Of a stretch of 12,114 nucleotides of DNA, positions 1-6,706 are shown piece by piece (the stretch's first letter is position 1; each line of letters opens with the position of its first letter). This stretch comes from Actinomycetota bacterium (GTDB lineage: Bacteria > Actinomycetota > Thermoleophilia > Gaiellales > Gaiellaceae), in the NCBI GenBank assembly GCA_005884155.1, contig VAXD01000012.1:1-12114 (forward strand). The letters run 5' to 3'. Below the pieces are notes generated by a model. It searched no databases. It was not told the origin of the DNA and saw nothing but the letters and a program-made list of their open reading frames with translations. A program made the translations under genes and the position numbers.

Positions 1-638
1 TAGCGCGACGTGAGCGATTCGATCGACCGGCGGGTGGCCGAGACGACGCCGACCCCGAGCGAGTCCTCCTGGCCGAAGGGGCTGCCGATCGCCGCGACCG
101 GCTCTCCGACAGCGACTGCCGCGGAGTCGCCGAGCGGAACCGGCGCGAGCCGATGGTCTTTCGGGTCGACCTTCATCAGGGCCACGTCGTCGAAGACATC
201 CCAGCCGACGATTCGCGCTGCAACCCGGTCGCGGTCCTGAAACTCGACGTAGACGCGGCCGGCGCCGTGCACCGAGCTCCCCTCACCCGCGTTGGTGATC
301 ACGTGCGAGTTCGTGAGGATGTAGCCGTCCTTCGAGACGACGAAGCCCGAGCCCTGCGTCAACTGAGCATCGCTGCCGGTGCCGTACTGGGCGAAGATCG
401 TGACCACGCCGTGCGAGCGGCTCGCGTAGATCCGGCTCGGGTTGAAGCCGTTGCCGGCGAGCGGCTTCGCGGACGGCCCGACGGCCGCTGGGGAGGCCGG
501 ATTACCGATGGGAATCGGCGAGGCGCGAAAGACAGTCGTAGTCGAACCGGAGCCGACCCAGCCGGTCGCCTTGCCAATCGCGAGCGCCGCGACGCCGCCT
601 ATAACGGCACAGATGAGCGCGAGGGCTGCAGATCGCAC
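1..638 (-). CDS. Membrane-anchored trypsin-like serine protease, HtrA/PepD type (3' part missing)
   Basis: The minus frame encodes 212 residues and runs off the left edge. Residues 4-22 form a hydrophobic signal anchor after a very short N-terminus. A Pro/Ala/Gly-rich linker (about 28-66) leads to a trypsin-fold domain. Its catalytic His is His112 (TNSHVIT), preceded by QGSGFVVSKDGYILTN, and its catalytic Asp is Asp151 in FDDVALMKV. Motifs IGSPFGQ (184-190) and VGVVSATRR (196-204) are typical of the HtrA family. The catalytic GNSGG serine and any PDZ domain lie outside the window. HtrA proteins degrade or refold damaged extracytoplasmic proteins. The GTG at 638 is the first ATG/GTG/TTG in a frame that stays open upstream into the kinase gene; no clear Shine-Dalgarno is visible, so the start is uncertain. 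It lies 40 bp downstream of the kinase, so it is probably co-transcribed. Family assignment is firm; the substrate is unknown. Confidence 0.9.
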   Translation of the reverse strand, partial: MRSAALALICAVIGGVAALAIGKATGWVGSGSTTTVFRASPIPIGNPASPAAVGPSAKPLAGNGFNPSRIYASRSHGVVTIFAQYGTGSDAQLTQGSGFVVSKDGYILTNSHVITNAGEGSSVHGAGRVYVEFQDRDRVAARIVGWDVFDDVALMKVDPKDHRLAPVPLGDSAAVAVGEPVAAIGSPFGQEDSLGVGVVSATRRSIESLTSR

Positions 639-678
639 AGCCGACGCACTGTAGCGACCGTTTTCACGGGGAAACGCG

Positions 679-2118
679 TCAGTCGAGCGTTCCGGCAGGC
701 TCCCGCTCGCGCTCGACGCGCGCCGCTGCGTGCAGCTCGAGGGTGAAAACCGTCCTACCGGGGGCGGATTCGACCGTGACCGTGCCGTCCATCAGCTGTG
801 CGAGCTGCCGAGCAATCGCCAGGCCGAGGCCGCTCCCGGAAGCGCGAGTCCCCTCGAGCCGGAAGAAGCGCTCGAACAGCTGCTCCTGCCTTTCTGCGGG
901 GATTCCCGGGCCCTCGTCCTCGACCTCGAGAACCGCGCGCCCTTCGCGGGTGAGCGCCCGCACGCGCACCGGCGTCCCGGGCGGCGTGTGACGCAGCGCG
1001 TTCTCGACCAGGATCCGGCCGATCTGCAGCGTTCGCAGCTCGTCGCCGAGGGCGACGGCCGCATCGGCCGGTTCCAACTCGAGCTCGTGGCCGGACGCCG
1101 CCGCGGTCGGGGCGAACTCCTCGGCCAGCTCCTCGCCGAGCGCGCGCAGGTCGACGGGCTCGCGCTCGACGGTCAGGCGACCCGCGTCGAGCCGCGAAAG
1201 GTCGAGGAGGTCCGACGCTAGCTTCGTCAGGCGACCGACCTGCTCGCGCATCGAGTCGAGGAACTCGAGCTTGGTGGGCTCGTCCAGGTCCTCGTCGTCG
1301 AGCAGCTCGAGGAAACCCGCGAGCGAGAAGAGCGGCGTGCGCAGCTCGTGCGAGGCGTTCGCGACGAACTCGCGCCGCGCGTCGTCGAGCTGGGCGAGCC
1401 TGACCCGCATCCGCTCGAACGCGACGGCGAGGTCGCCAAGCTCGTCGCCGCCGCTGTCCCGCACCGGCTCGTCGAAATCGCCGCCCGCAATCCGGTCCGC
1501 CGCGCGCTCTAGCCTGCGAATGCGGCGGGCAAAGATCCATGCGCCGCCGTAGCCGAGCAGCAGCGCGAGCACGAGCCCGACACCGGCGGACAGAAGCACG
1601 CGCCGCTGAACGAGGTGGACGCTGCCCAGCTGACTCTCGAGCGAGTCCCGTAGGAGCAACACGAACGCGCCTCTGTCGATTGGCACCGCCGCCTCGGCGG
1701 AGCGGATCTCGGCTTCGCGGACGAAACCGTGTTCGAGGTCCCCGCTCTGAAGCGCGCGTGTGGCGATCGGGTCGTTCGTCGGTTCCGTCTGGGATGACCG
1801 GCCGCCGCTCGAGTCCGCGATCGGGCTACCGACGCTGAAGCCGCCCGGGACGGAGCTCGTCTGAAAGATCATCACGCGGGCATCCACGTCGTGCGCCGCC
1901 GTGTCCACGAACTCTCCCCAGAGGCCCGTGTCGGATGCGTCGGATGCCTCGGGCACCAGCCGCCGGGTCGCCACGGTGAGCTGCGCGACGCGCGTGTTCT
2001 CCAGGCGACTCTCCAGCGAGGGCACGACCGCGAGGTAGACGATCCCGAGCGCCGCGGCCACGACCAGGAGCAGGGCGAGGCTGAGGCGCGTGCCGACGCT
2101 GCGGAAGAAGCGCCTCAT
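679..2118 (-). CDS. Sensor histidine kinase (HAMP-HisKA-HATPase), envelope-stress type
   Basis: A 479-residue membrane sensor kinase that autophosphorylates a histidine and passes the phosphate to the regulator encoded just upstream. TM1 spans about residues 10-32 and TM2 about 173-196, enclosing an extracytoplasmic sensor of about 140 residues with no domain I recognise. A HAMP linker follows (about 193-245). The HisKA H-box is ANASHELRTPL with His257. The ATPase domain shows the N-box LVENALRH (Asn373), G1 box EDEGPGIP (400-407), F-box LFERFFRLEG (414-423) and G2 box GSGLGLAIA (428-436). All expected catalytic motifs are intact. Its ATG overlaps the regulator's TGA (ATGA, 2118-2115), implying translational coupling. 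With the HtrA gene downstream, it resembles MprB or CssS in context, but the signal it senses cannot be read from the sequence. Confidence 0.96.
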   Translation of the reverse strand: MRRFFRSVGTRLSLALLLVVAAALGIVYLAVVPSLESRLENTRVAQLTVATRRLVPEASDASDTGLWGEFVDTAAHDVDARVMIFQTSSVPGGFSVGSPIADSSGGRSSQTEPTNDPIATRALQSGDLEHGFVREAEIRSAEAAVPIDRGAFVLLLRDSLESQLGSVHLVQRRVLLSAGVGLVLALLLGYGGAWIFARRIRRLERAADRIAGGDFDEPVRDSGGDELGDLAVAFERMRVRLAQLDDARREFVANASHELRTPLFSLAGFLELLDDEDLDEPTKLEFLDSMREQVGRLTKLASDLLDLSRLDAGRLTVEREPVDLRALGEELAEEFAPTAAASGHELELEPADAAVALGDELRTLQIGRILVENALRHTPPGTPVRVRALTREGRAVLEVEDEGPGIPAERQEQLFERFFRLEGTRASGSGLGLAIARQLAQLMDGTVTVESAPGRTVFTLELHAAARVEREREPAGTLD

Positions 2119-2810
2119 CGGCTGCGGAAGCGGTAGCCGACGCCGCGGACGGTCAGGATGAACTCCGGGGCGTGCGCGTCGCGCTCGAGCTTCTCGCGCA
2201 GATGGCGCACGTGGACGTCGATCGTGCGCGGCTCGCGGTAGTCGGAGCCGCCCCAGAGCGCCTGTAGGAGCTGTTCGCGGGTGTAGACGCGGCCGGCGTG
2301 CGAGGCAAGCGTGCGCAGAAGCTCGAATTCGACGTAGGTCAGCTGCACCGGCTTGTCATGAACCACCACCTCGCGCCGCGCGAGGTCGATCTTCAGGCCG
2401 TCCGTCTCGATCCGCTCGTCCTGTTCGTCGGTGCGCGCGGTTCCGGCTCGGCGCAGAAGCGCGCGCACGCGGCTGCGGAACTCACGAATCGAGAAAGGCT
2501 TCGTGATGTAGTCGTCCGCGCCGAGCTCGAGACCGAGCACCTTGTCGAGCTCGTCGTCGCGGGCGGTGAGCATGATGATCGGCACCGCGCTCGACGTGCG
2601 CAGGCGCTTGCAGACCTCGAGCCCGTCGAGTTTCGGCAGCATCACGTCGAGGACGACGAGGTCGATGTGCTCGCGCTGGAAGCGCTCGAGCGCCTCCTCG
2701 CCGTCGCGTGCCTGGATCACGCGGAAGCCGTCGCGCTCGAGCGGATAGGCGAGGAGCTTCTGGACAGCGTCCTCGTCGTCAACCAGAAGAATCGTGGAGG
2801 AATCGGGCAT
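2115..2810 (-). CDS. OmpR/PhoB-family response regulator
   Basis: A 231-residue two-domain transcription factor. The receiver domain (about 6-117) has the acidic pair Asp11/Asp12, the phosphoacceptor Asp55 in LVVLDVMLPKLDG, the switch Thr82 in MLTARDD and Lys104 in ITKPFS. The C-terminal winged-helix domain (about 135-229) has TYVEFELLRTLASHAGRVYTREQLL, a recognition helix around RTIDVHVRHLREKLE (195-209) and the closing hairpin VRGVGYRF. It is full length for the family. The ATG at 2810 follows a small hairpin-forming repeat (2811-2825) and has no obvious Shine-Dalgarno. A TATAGT -10-like hexamer lies on the minus strand at 2852-2847. It is the first gene of the regulator-kinase-HtrA operon and is divergent from the M28-like gene, which it might also control. 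An MprA/CssR-like role is inference from gene order. Confidence 0.96.
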   Translation of the reverse strand: MPDSSTILLVDDEDAVQKLLAYPLERDGFRVIQARDGEEALERFQREHIDLVVLDVMLPKLDGLEVCKRLRTSSAVPIIMLTARDDELDKVLGLELGADDYITKPFSIREFRSRVRALLRRAGTARTDEQDERIETDGLKIDLARREVVVHDKPVQLTYVEFELLRTLASHAGRVYTREQLLQALWGGSDYREPRTIDVHVRHLREKLERDAHAPEFILTVRGVGYRFRSR

Positions 2811-2860
2811 CGGCAGTGCCTGCCGGCGCTGAAAGGTCTCGCGCCTACTATAGCCACGGT
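2811..2860. promoter_or_regulatory. Divergent promoter region between response regulator and M28-like gene
   Basis: Only 50 bp separate the two start codons. A self-complementary CTATAG core provides -10-like hexamers both ways: TATAGT on the minus strand (2852-2847, five of six matches to TATAAT) and TACTAT on the plus strand (2846-2851). The plus hexamer ends nine bases before the ATG at 2861, and no Shine-Dalgarno precedes that ATG, so a leaderless or nearly leaderless mRNA is possible. On the minus side a start near 2840 would give a leader of about 30 nt, mostly occupied by a perfect 6-bp inverted repeat (CGGCAG, 3-base spacer, CTGCCG; 2811-2825) that abuts the regulator's ATG. I see no convincing -35 element on either strand. 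Confidence 0.45.
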
Positions 2861-4747
2861 ATGGCGGCGCTCCCGCCCCGTCCCGCGCGGCGCCGACCGC
2901 GTCTCGGCTCGCTCGAGCGGCCCGTCAGCGGGCGCCTCTACCGCGGGACGTGGTTGCTCGTCGGGATACCGCTCCTGATCGCGGCGTTCAGCGTTCGCAA
3001 GGCCGAGCCGCTACCTGCGCCTCAGCCGGCGCTGCCGACGGCCTTCGACCGCGCCGGAGCCGTCGCGCTCGCCTCGCAGCTCGCGGGGACCTACCCGGAC
3101 CGCGTTCCCGGCACAGCCGGGGCGGTGGGCGCGGCCACGTGGGTCGCGCAGCAACTCGCGCCGTACGGCCTGAAGGTCTTCGACGACCGCTTTCGCGCGC
3201 TCGTTCCCGGGCACGGCGAGCAGCCGCTGGTCAACCAGCTCGTCACGATCCCCGGAAAGCTGCCGGACGAGATCGTTCTAATCGCGCACCGGGACGACAC
3301 CGGCACGGGGCCCGGAGCGAACGACAACGCGTCCGGGATCGCCACGCTGATCCAGCTCGCGCGCTCGTACGGGACCCCCGTGGACGCGCCGGGAAGCCAC
3401 GCCCTCAGCCCGGTCCACACGCTCGTCTTCGTCGCGACTGACGGTGGTGCGTTCGGCGCGCTCGGCGCGAAGCGCTTCGCGGAGACGCACCACGGTCGCG
3501 TGCTCGCGGCGATCAATCTCGACACGCTCGCCTCGCACGGACGTGCGCGTCTCGTGCTCGCCGGCTTGGAGCCGCGGCTCGCCTCGACGGGCTTGGTCGA
3601 GACGGCGTCGCGTCTCGTTCTGCAGCAGACCGGATCGCGCCCGCAGCACCCGACGGGGCTCGCGCAGCTGATCGACCTCGCCTTTCCCTTCACACTCCAC
3701 GAGCAAGGCCCACTGCTAGCGCAGGGGATGCCCGCGCTGACGCTCACGAGCGGCGGTGAGCGACCGCCGTCGCCCTACCTCGACCGACCCGACCGCCTCG
3801 ACCAGATCAGGCTCGGTGAGCTCGGCGGCGCCGCGCAGCAGCTGCTCAGCTGGCTCGACTCGGGCGCCGAGCTCGCGCCGGGGACCGCGAGCTACGTCTA
3901 CTTCGGTCCGCGAATCCTTCCCGGCTGGGCGATCGAACTCGTCCTGATCGCCATGCTCGCGCCGTTTCTGCTGGCTGCCGTCGACCTATTCGCCCGCTGC
4001 CGCCGACGGCACATCGCGCTCGCGCCGGCGTTCCGCAGCTACCGTAGCCGCCTCGGCTTCTGGCTCTGGGCCGCGGCGATCTTCGAGCTGTTCGCCCTCG
4101 CCGGAGCCTGGCCCGAGGCGCCGCCGGTGGCCTTGCCGGCCGACTCGTCACCGGCGACCGGCTGGCCCGTTCTCGCGCTCGCCGGTCTCGCGTTCCTGAG
4201 CCTGATCGGCTGGCTCGTCGCGCGGGACCGGCTCAAGCCGCGCCGCCCGGTGGCGTCGTCCGAAGAGCTCGCGGGGACGGCCGCGGCATTGCTCGCGCTT
4301 GCGATCGTGGCGCTCCTGGTGGTGGCGACGAACCCATTCGCGCTCGTCTTCGTGCTGCCCTCGCTCCATGCTTGGCTCTGGCTGCCGCATTTGCGAACGC
4401 GCCCGGTATGGGCACGCTTGGCGCTCTTTGCCGGCGGCTTGCTCGGGCCGCTCCTCCTGCTCGGCTCATTTGCGTGGCGCTTCGGGATCGGCTTCGACGC
4501 GCCCTGGTACGTGGCCGAGCTGGCGGCCAGCGGGTACGTACGGCTCTTCGCGTTCGTGATCGCCGCGGGCTGGCTCGCGGCGGCGGGCCAGATGGCGGCG
4601 CTGTCCGTCGGCCGCTACGCCCCCTACCCGAGCGCCGGCGATCGGCCCAAGCGCGGGCCGGTCCGCGAGTCTGTCAGGCGGGTCGTGCTCGCCGCGCGGA
4701 CGAGGAGGCGCGCACCGCACGAGGAATCGAAGGCGTTGGAAGGATGA
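2861..4747 (+). CDS. M28-peptidase-fold membrane protein, metal site degraded, seven C-terminal TMs
   Basis: A 628-residue protein with one N-terminal TM (31-44), an extracytoplasmic M28 (aminopeptidase-like) domain (about 60-335) and seven predicted C-terminal TMs (about 354-377, 400-416, 434-454, 470-489, 491-509, 517-538, 560-582). Conserved parts are IVLIAHRDD with His143 and Asp145, GANDNASG with Asp155, and NLDTLA with Asp221. The usual dgEE.GL.GS motif, carrying the general-base and metal-binding glutamates, reads DGGAFGALGA here (Gly196-Ala197 in place of Glu-Glu). The usual DH before the GIP motif aligns with Glu281-Gln282 before GMP, although His280 is adjacent. Peptidase activity is therefore doubtful. 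The open frame extends upstream, but the ATG at 2861 precedes the first coherent membrane-protein N-terminus and fits the nearby -10 element. The stop is one base before the sortase start. The fold is well supported; the function is unknown. Confidence 0.88.
   Translation: MAALPPRPARRRPRLGSLERPVSGRLYRGTWLLVGIPLLIAAFSVRKAEPLPAPQPALPTAFDRAGAVALASQLAGTYPDRVPGTAGAVGAATWVAQQLAPYGLKVFDDRFRALVPGHGEQPLVNQLVTIPGKLPDEIVLIAHRDDTGTGPGANDNASGIATLIQLARSYGTPVDAPGSHALSPVHTLVFVATDGGAFGALGAKRFAETHHGRVLAAINLDTLASHGRARLVLAGLEPRLASTGLVETASRLVLQQTGSRPQHPTGLAQLIDLAFPFTLHEQGPLLAQGMPALTLTSGGERPPSPYLDRPDRLDQIRLGELGGAAQQLLSWLDSGAELAPGTASYVYFGPRILPGWAIELVLIAMLAPFLLAAVDLFARCRRRHIALAPAFRSYRSRLGFWLWAAAIFELFALAGAWPEAPPVALPADSSPATGWPVLALAGLAFLSLIGWLVARDRLKPRRPVASSEELAGTAAALLALAIVALLVVATNPFALVFVLPSLHAWLWLPHLRTRPVWARLALFAGGLLGPLLLLGSFAWRFGIGFDAPWYVAELAASGYVRLFAFVIAAGWLAAAGQMAALSVGRYAPYPSAGDRPKRGPVRESVRRVVLAARTRRRAPHEESKALEG
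4738..4744 (+). promoter_or_regulatory. Ribosome-binding site of the sortase gene
   Basis: A purine-rich GGAAGGA stretch at the very end of the M28-like gene lies four bases before the sortase ATG at 4749. The upstream TGA (4745-4747) lies between them, so the two genes are almost certainly translated from one message. It supports 4749 as the start rather than 4744, whose ATG hits a stop after one codon. Confidence 0.6.
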
Positions 4748-4748
4748 G

Positions 4749-5454
4749 ATGAGGCGGTCACTCAGGATCAGCGGGACAGTGCTCCTGGTGGCCGGCGTGC
4801 TCGGGCTCGTCTGGGTCGTGACCGTCTGGCGTTGGCAGGACCCGTTCACCGCGCTCTACACCCACTGGAAACAGCACCAGCTCTCGCGGGCGTACGACCG
4901 GCGTTACGCCGCCTATCAGCCCGCGACGCGCGAGTCGAACGCGTCGGTCGAGTCGATGTTGCGAGCACTGTCAACGGAGGCTCGGCGCTACCGGCTCGAC
5001 TCGCGCCGGGGCCAGGCGATCGGCCGGATCCGCGTTCCTCGTCACCGGGACCGACCACGACTCGCTGACGAAGGGTCCCGGCTGGGACATGCGGACGTAC
5101 TTACCGGGCGCGGGCGAGCTGATCTACATCGCCGGCCACCGGACGACGTACCTCGCCCCCTTCGCGCACATCGAGAACATCAGGGTGGGCGACTTCGTCA
5201 TCATTCAAGTCCCCTACGGCACGTTTCAGTACCGCGTCTTCCGCCACGTGGTCGTCCCCTCGACCGATCTGGGGGTTCTGCGCTCGCACGGCCGGGAGGT
5301 TGTCGAGCTGCAGGCTTGCCATCCGCGCTTCTTCGCCACACACCGCTACATCGTCTACGCGCGACTCATGCGCGTGGAGCCTCGTGGCGGCCGCGCGTTC
5401 CGGCCACCGGCGACGCACGTCGCTGCGGCACCGCTGGCTTCAAGCCAGGGCTGA
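4749..5454 (+). pseudogene. Sortase (class E-like), split by a frameshift near 5037
   Basis: Sortases are membrane-anchored cysteine transpeptidases that attach surface proteins to the cell wall. The first frame (from 4749) gives a short basic N-terminus, a TM (about residues 9-27), a linker, then GQAIGRIRVP, the first sortase strand, ending at Pro97 (5037-5039). It then loses homology and stays open to 5939, antisense to moeA. Homology resumes in the +1 frame from about 5038 as LVTGTDHDSLTKGPGW and continues to the stop at 5454. That frame holds the catalytic His (IAGHRTTY, 5137-5139), Cys (LQACHPRF, 5317-5319) and Arg (ATHRYIVYARL, 5344-5346). The CHPRF form and length suit class E. About seven residues after the I.VP motif also seem to be missing, so a deletion of some 20-26 bp is more likely than a one-base error. 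Alternatives are an assembly error or separate expression from ATG 5089, which would lack the TM. Confidence 0.82.
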
Positions 5455-5474
5455 CCGACCGGTCGGCGTCAGCC
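5449..5474. terminator. Hairpin between convergent sortase and moeA genes
   Basis: GGCTGAC (5449-5455) pairs perfectly with GTCAGCC (5468-5474), and the inner CGACCGGTCG is itself a palindrome, giving a long GC-rich stem with a two-base bulge. It overlaps both stop codons (5452-5454 plus, 5471-5469 minus) and fills the 14-bp gap, so it could end transcription from both sides. A second small hairpin (CTGGC, 5-base loop, GCCAG; about 5434-5448) lies directly upstream in the sortase end. No T-tract follows on either strand, so intrinsic termination is not proven. Confidence 0.55.
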
Positions 5475-6665
5475 CAGGCGGAGGTAGCGCACCGGCGCTC
5501 CTGCCGGCAACTCGCCCCCTCCTCGCGGCACGAGCACGAGCACGTCCGCCGCCGCGGCGCGGGCGATCATGTGCGACTCCTGTCCGGCGAGCGGCTCGAG
5601 CCCCACCGCTCCGTCGGAGGCATCGGTGCTGCGAGCCCGGACGAGCTCGTCGCGCGCGGGGTTCTGGCGAAGGGCAGCCGCGAGCCGCCCCGGCTCGAAG
5701 CGGGGAAGCGGGTCGGAGTAGCCCTGGAGCGCGAGCACGGCGGGCCTCACAAACAGCTCGAAGCCGACGAGGGACGAGACCGGGTTCCCGGGAAGGCCGA
5801 AGACGAGAGTGGATCCGCGCACGCCGAACGCCACCGGCTTGCCCGGCTTGACGGCAACGCGCCAGAACACTTCTTCGACTCCGAGCTCCGCCTCGATCCG
5901 GCGCACGAGATCGTGCGGCCCGACCGAGACACCGCCTGAGGTGACGAGCACGTCCGCGTCGAGCCCGCGCTCGAGCGCGCCGCGGTGCGCCTCCTCGTCG
6001 TCCGCCACCGCCGGCAGGCGCGTCACGTCCGCGCCTGCTGACGCCAGCTGGGCGGCGAGGATCAGCCCGTTCGCCTCGTAGATCTCGCCCGGGCCGAGCG
6101 GCTCGCCCGGCCGGCGAAGCTCGGTTCCCGTCGTCAGCACGGCGGCCCGCGGCCGCGCCGAGCAGGCGACCTCCGCCACGCCGGCCGCAGCCAGAGCGCC
6201 GAGACGCACCGGATCGAGCCGCTCGCCGGCCTCGAGCACCGTATCGCCGGCGTGCAGATCGCCGCCGCGAGGACGAACGGCGGCACCAGAAGAAGCGGCT
6301 TCGAGAATCTCCACATCGTTGTCACGTTCGACAACGTACTCGATGGGGATGACGGCATCGGCGCCCTCGGGGACCACGCCGCCGGTCGAGATCGCCATCG
6401 CCTCTCCCGCGCGCAGCGGCTTCTGTGCCGGTGCACCCGCAGCGATGCGACCGACGATGGGCAGCGTGCCGGGCGTGTCCTCGGACCGAACGGCGAAGCC
6501 GTCCATCGCGGAGCTCGCAAACGGCGGCAGGTCGACGGCCGCGCGTACCGGCTCGGCCAACACGCGCCCACCCGCATCCTCCAGCGGAACCCTCTCGACC
6601 GCGAGCGGGCGAACGCGCTCGAGAATCAGGCGCTGTGCCTCTTCGATCGTCAGCAACTCGGCCAC
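5469..6665 (-). CDS. moeA: Molybdopterin molybdenumtransferase (MoeA family)
   Basis: A 398-residue cytoplasmic enzyme of molybdenum cofactor synthesis that inserts molybdate into adenylylated molybdopterin. The N-terminal domains carry LPPFASSAMDGFAV with Asp55 (equivalent to the key Asp in E. coli MoeA), AISTGGVVPEGADAVIP (91-107) and a second small domain with RPRGGDLHAGD. The MoCF-type domain (about 173-312) has AVLTTGTEL, GEIYEANG, DVLVTSGGVSVGPHD (238-252), VKPGKPVAFG and FGLPGNPVSS (289-298). A C-terminal barrel domain ends at 398. Length and motif order are those of a complete MoeA. The open frame extends 46 codons further upstream, but that stretch is Arg-rich and crosses the neighbour's start. 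The GTG at 6665 begins MAELLTIEEAQ, the usual MoeA N-terminus. No other Mo-cofactor gene is visible, so it stands apart from its envelope-related neighbours. Confidence 0.95.
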   Translation of the reverse strand: MAELLTIEEAQRLILERVRPLAVERVPLEDAGGRVLAEPVRAAVDLPPFASSAMDGFAVRSEDTPGTLPIVGRIAAGAPAQKPLRAGEAMAISTGGVVPEGADAVIPIEYVVERDNDVEILEAASSGAAVRPRGGDLHAGDTVLEAGERLDPVRLGALAAAGVAEVACSARPRAAVLTTGTELRRPGEPLGPGEIYEANGLILAAQLASAGADVTRLPAVADDEEAHRGALERGLDADVLVTSGGVSVGPHDLVRRIEAELGVEEVFWRVAVKPGKPVAFGVRGSTLVFGLPGNPVSSLVGFELFVRPAVLALQGYSDPLPRFEPGRLAAALRQNPARDELVRARSTDASDGAVGLEPLAGQESHMIARAAAADVLVLVPRGGGELPAGAPVRYLRLG

Positions 6666-6706
6666 ACGCGGCGCATACGGTACGCGGACGGATAGTGTCC
6701 GGCGCC
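6666..6706. promoter_or_regulatory. Divergent promoter region between moeA and GT2 gene
   Basis: Forty-one bases separate two GTG start codons facing away from each other. On the plus strand TAGTGT (6693-6698) is a weak -10-like hexamer ending eight bases before the GT2 GTG at 6707, and no Shine-Dalgarno lies between. This again suggests a leaderless message. On the minus strand candidate hexamers are TACCGT (6682-6677) and CACTAT (6697-6692), both weak. No -35 element stands out. Confidence 0.3.

Noticed and set aside
5030..5060. Programmed ribosomal frameshift in the sortase gene.
   Set aside because: No slippery heptamer or downstream structure is evident, and residues expected at the junction are missing, which frameshifting would not explain.
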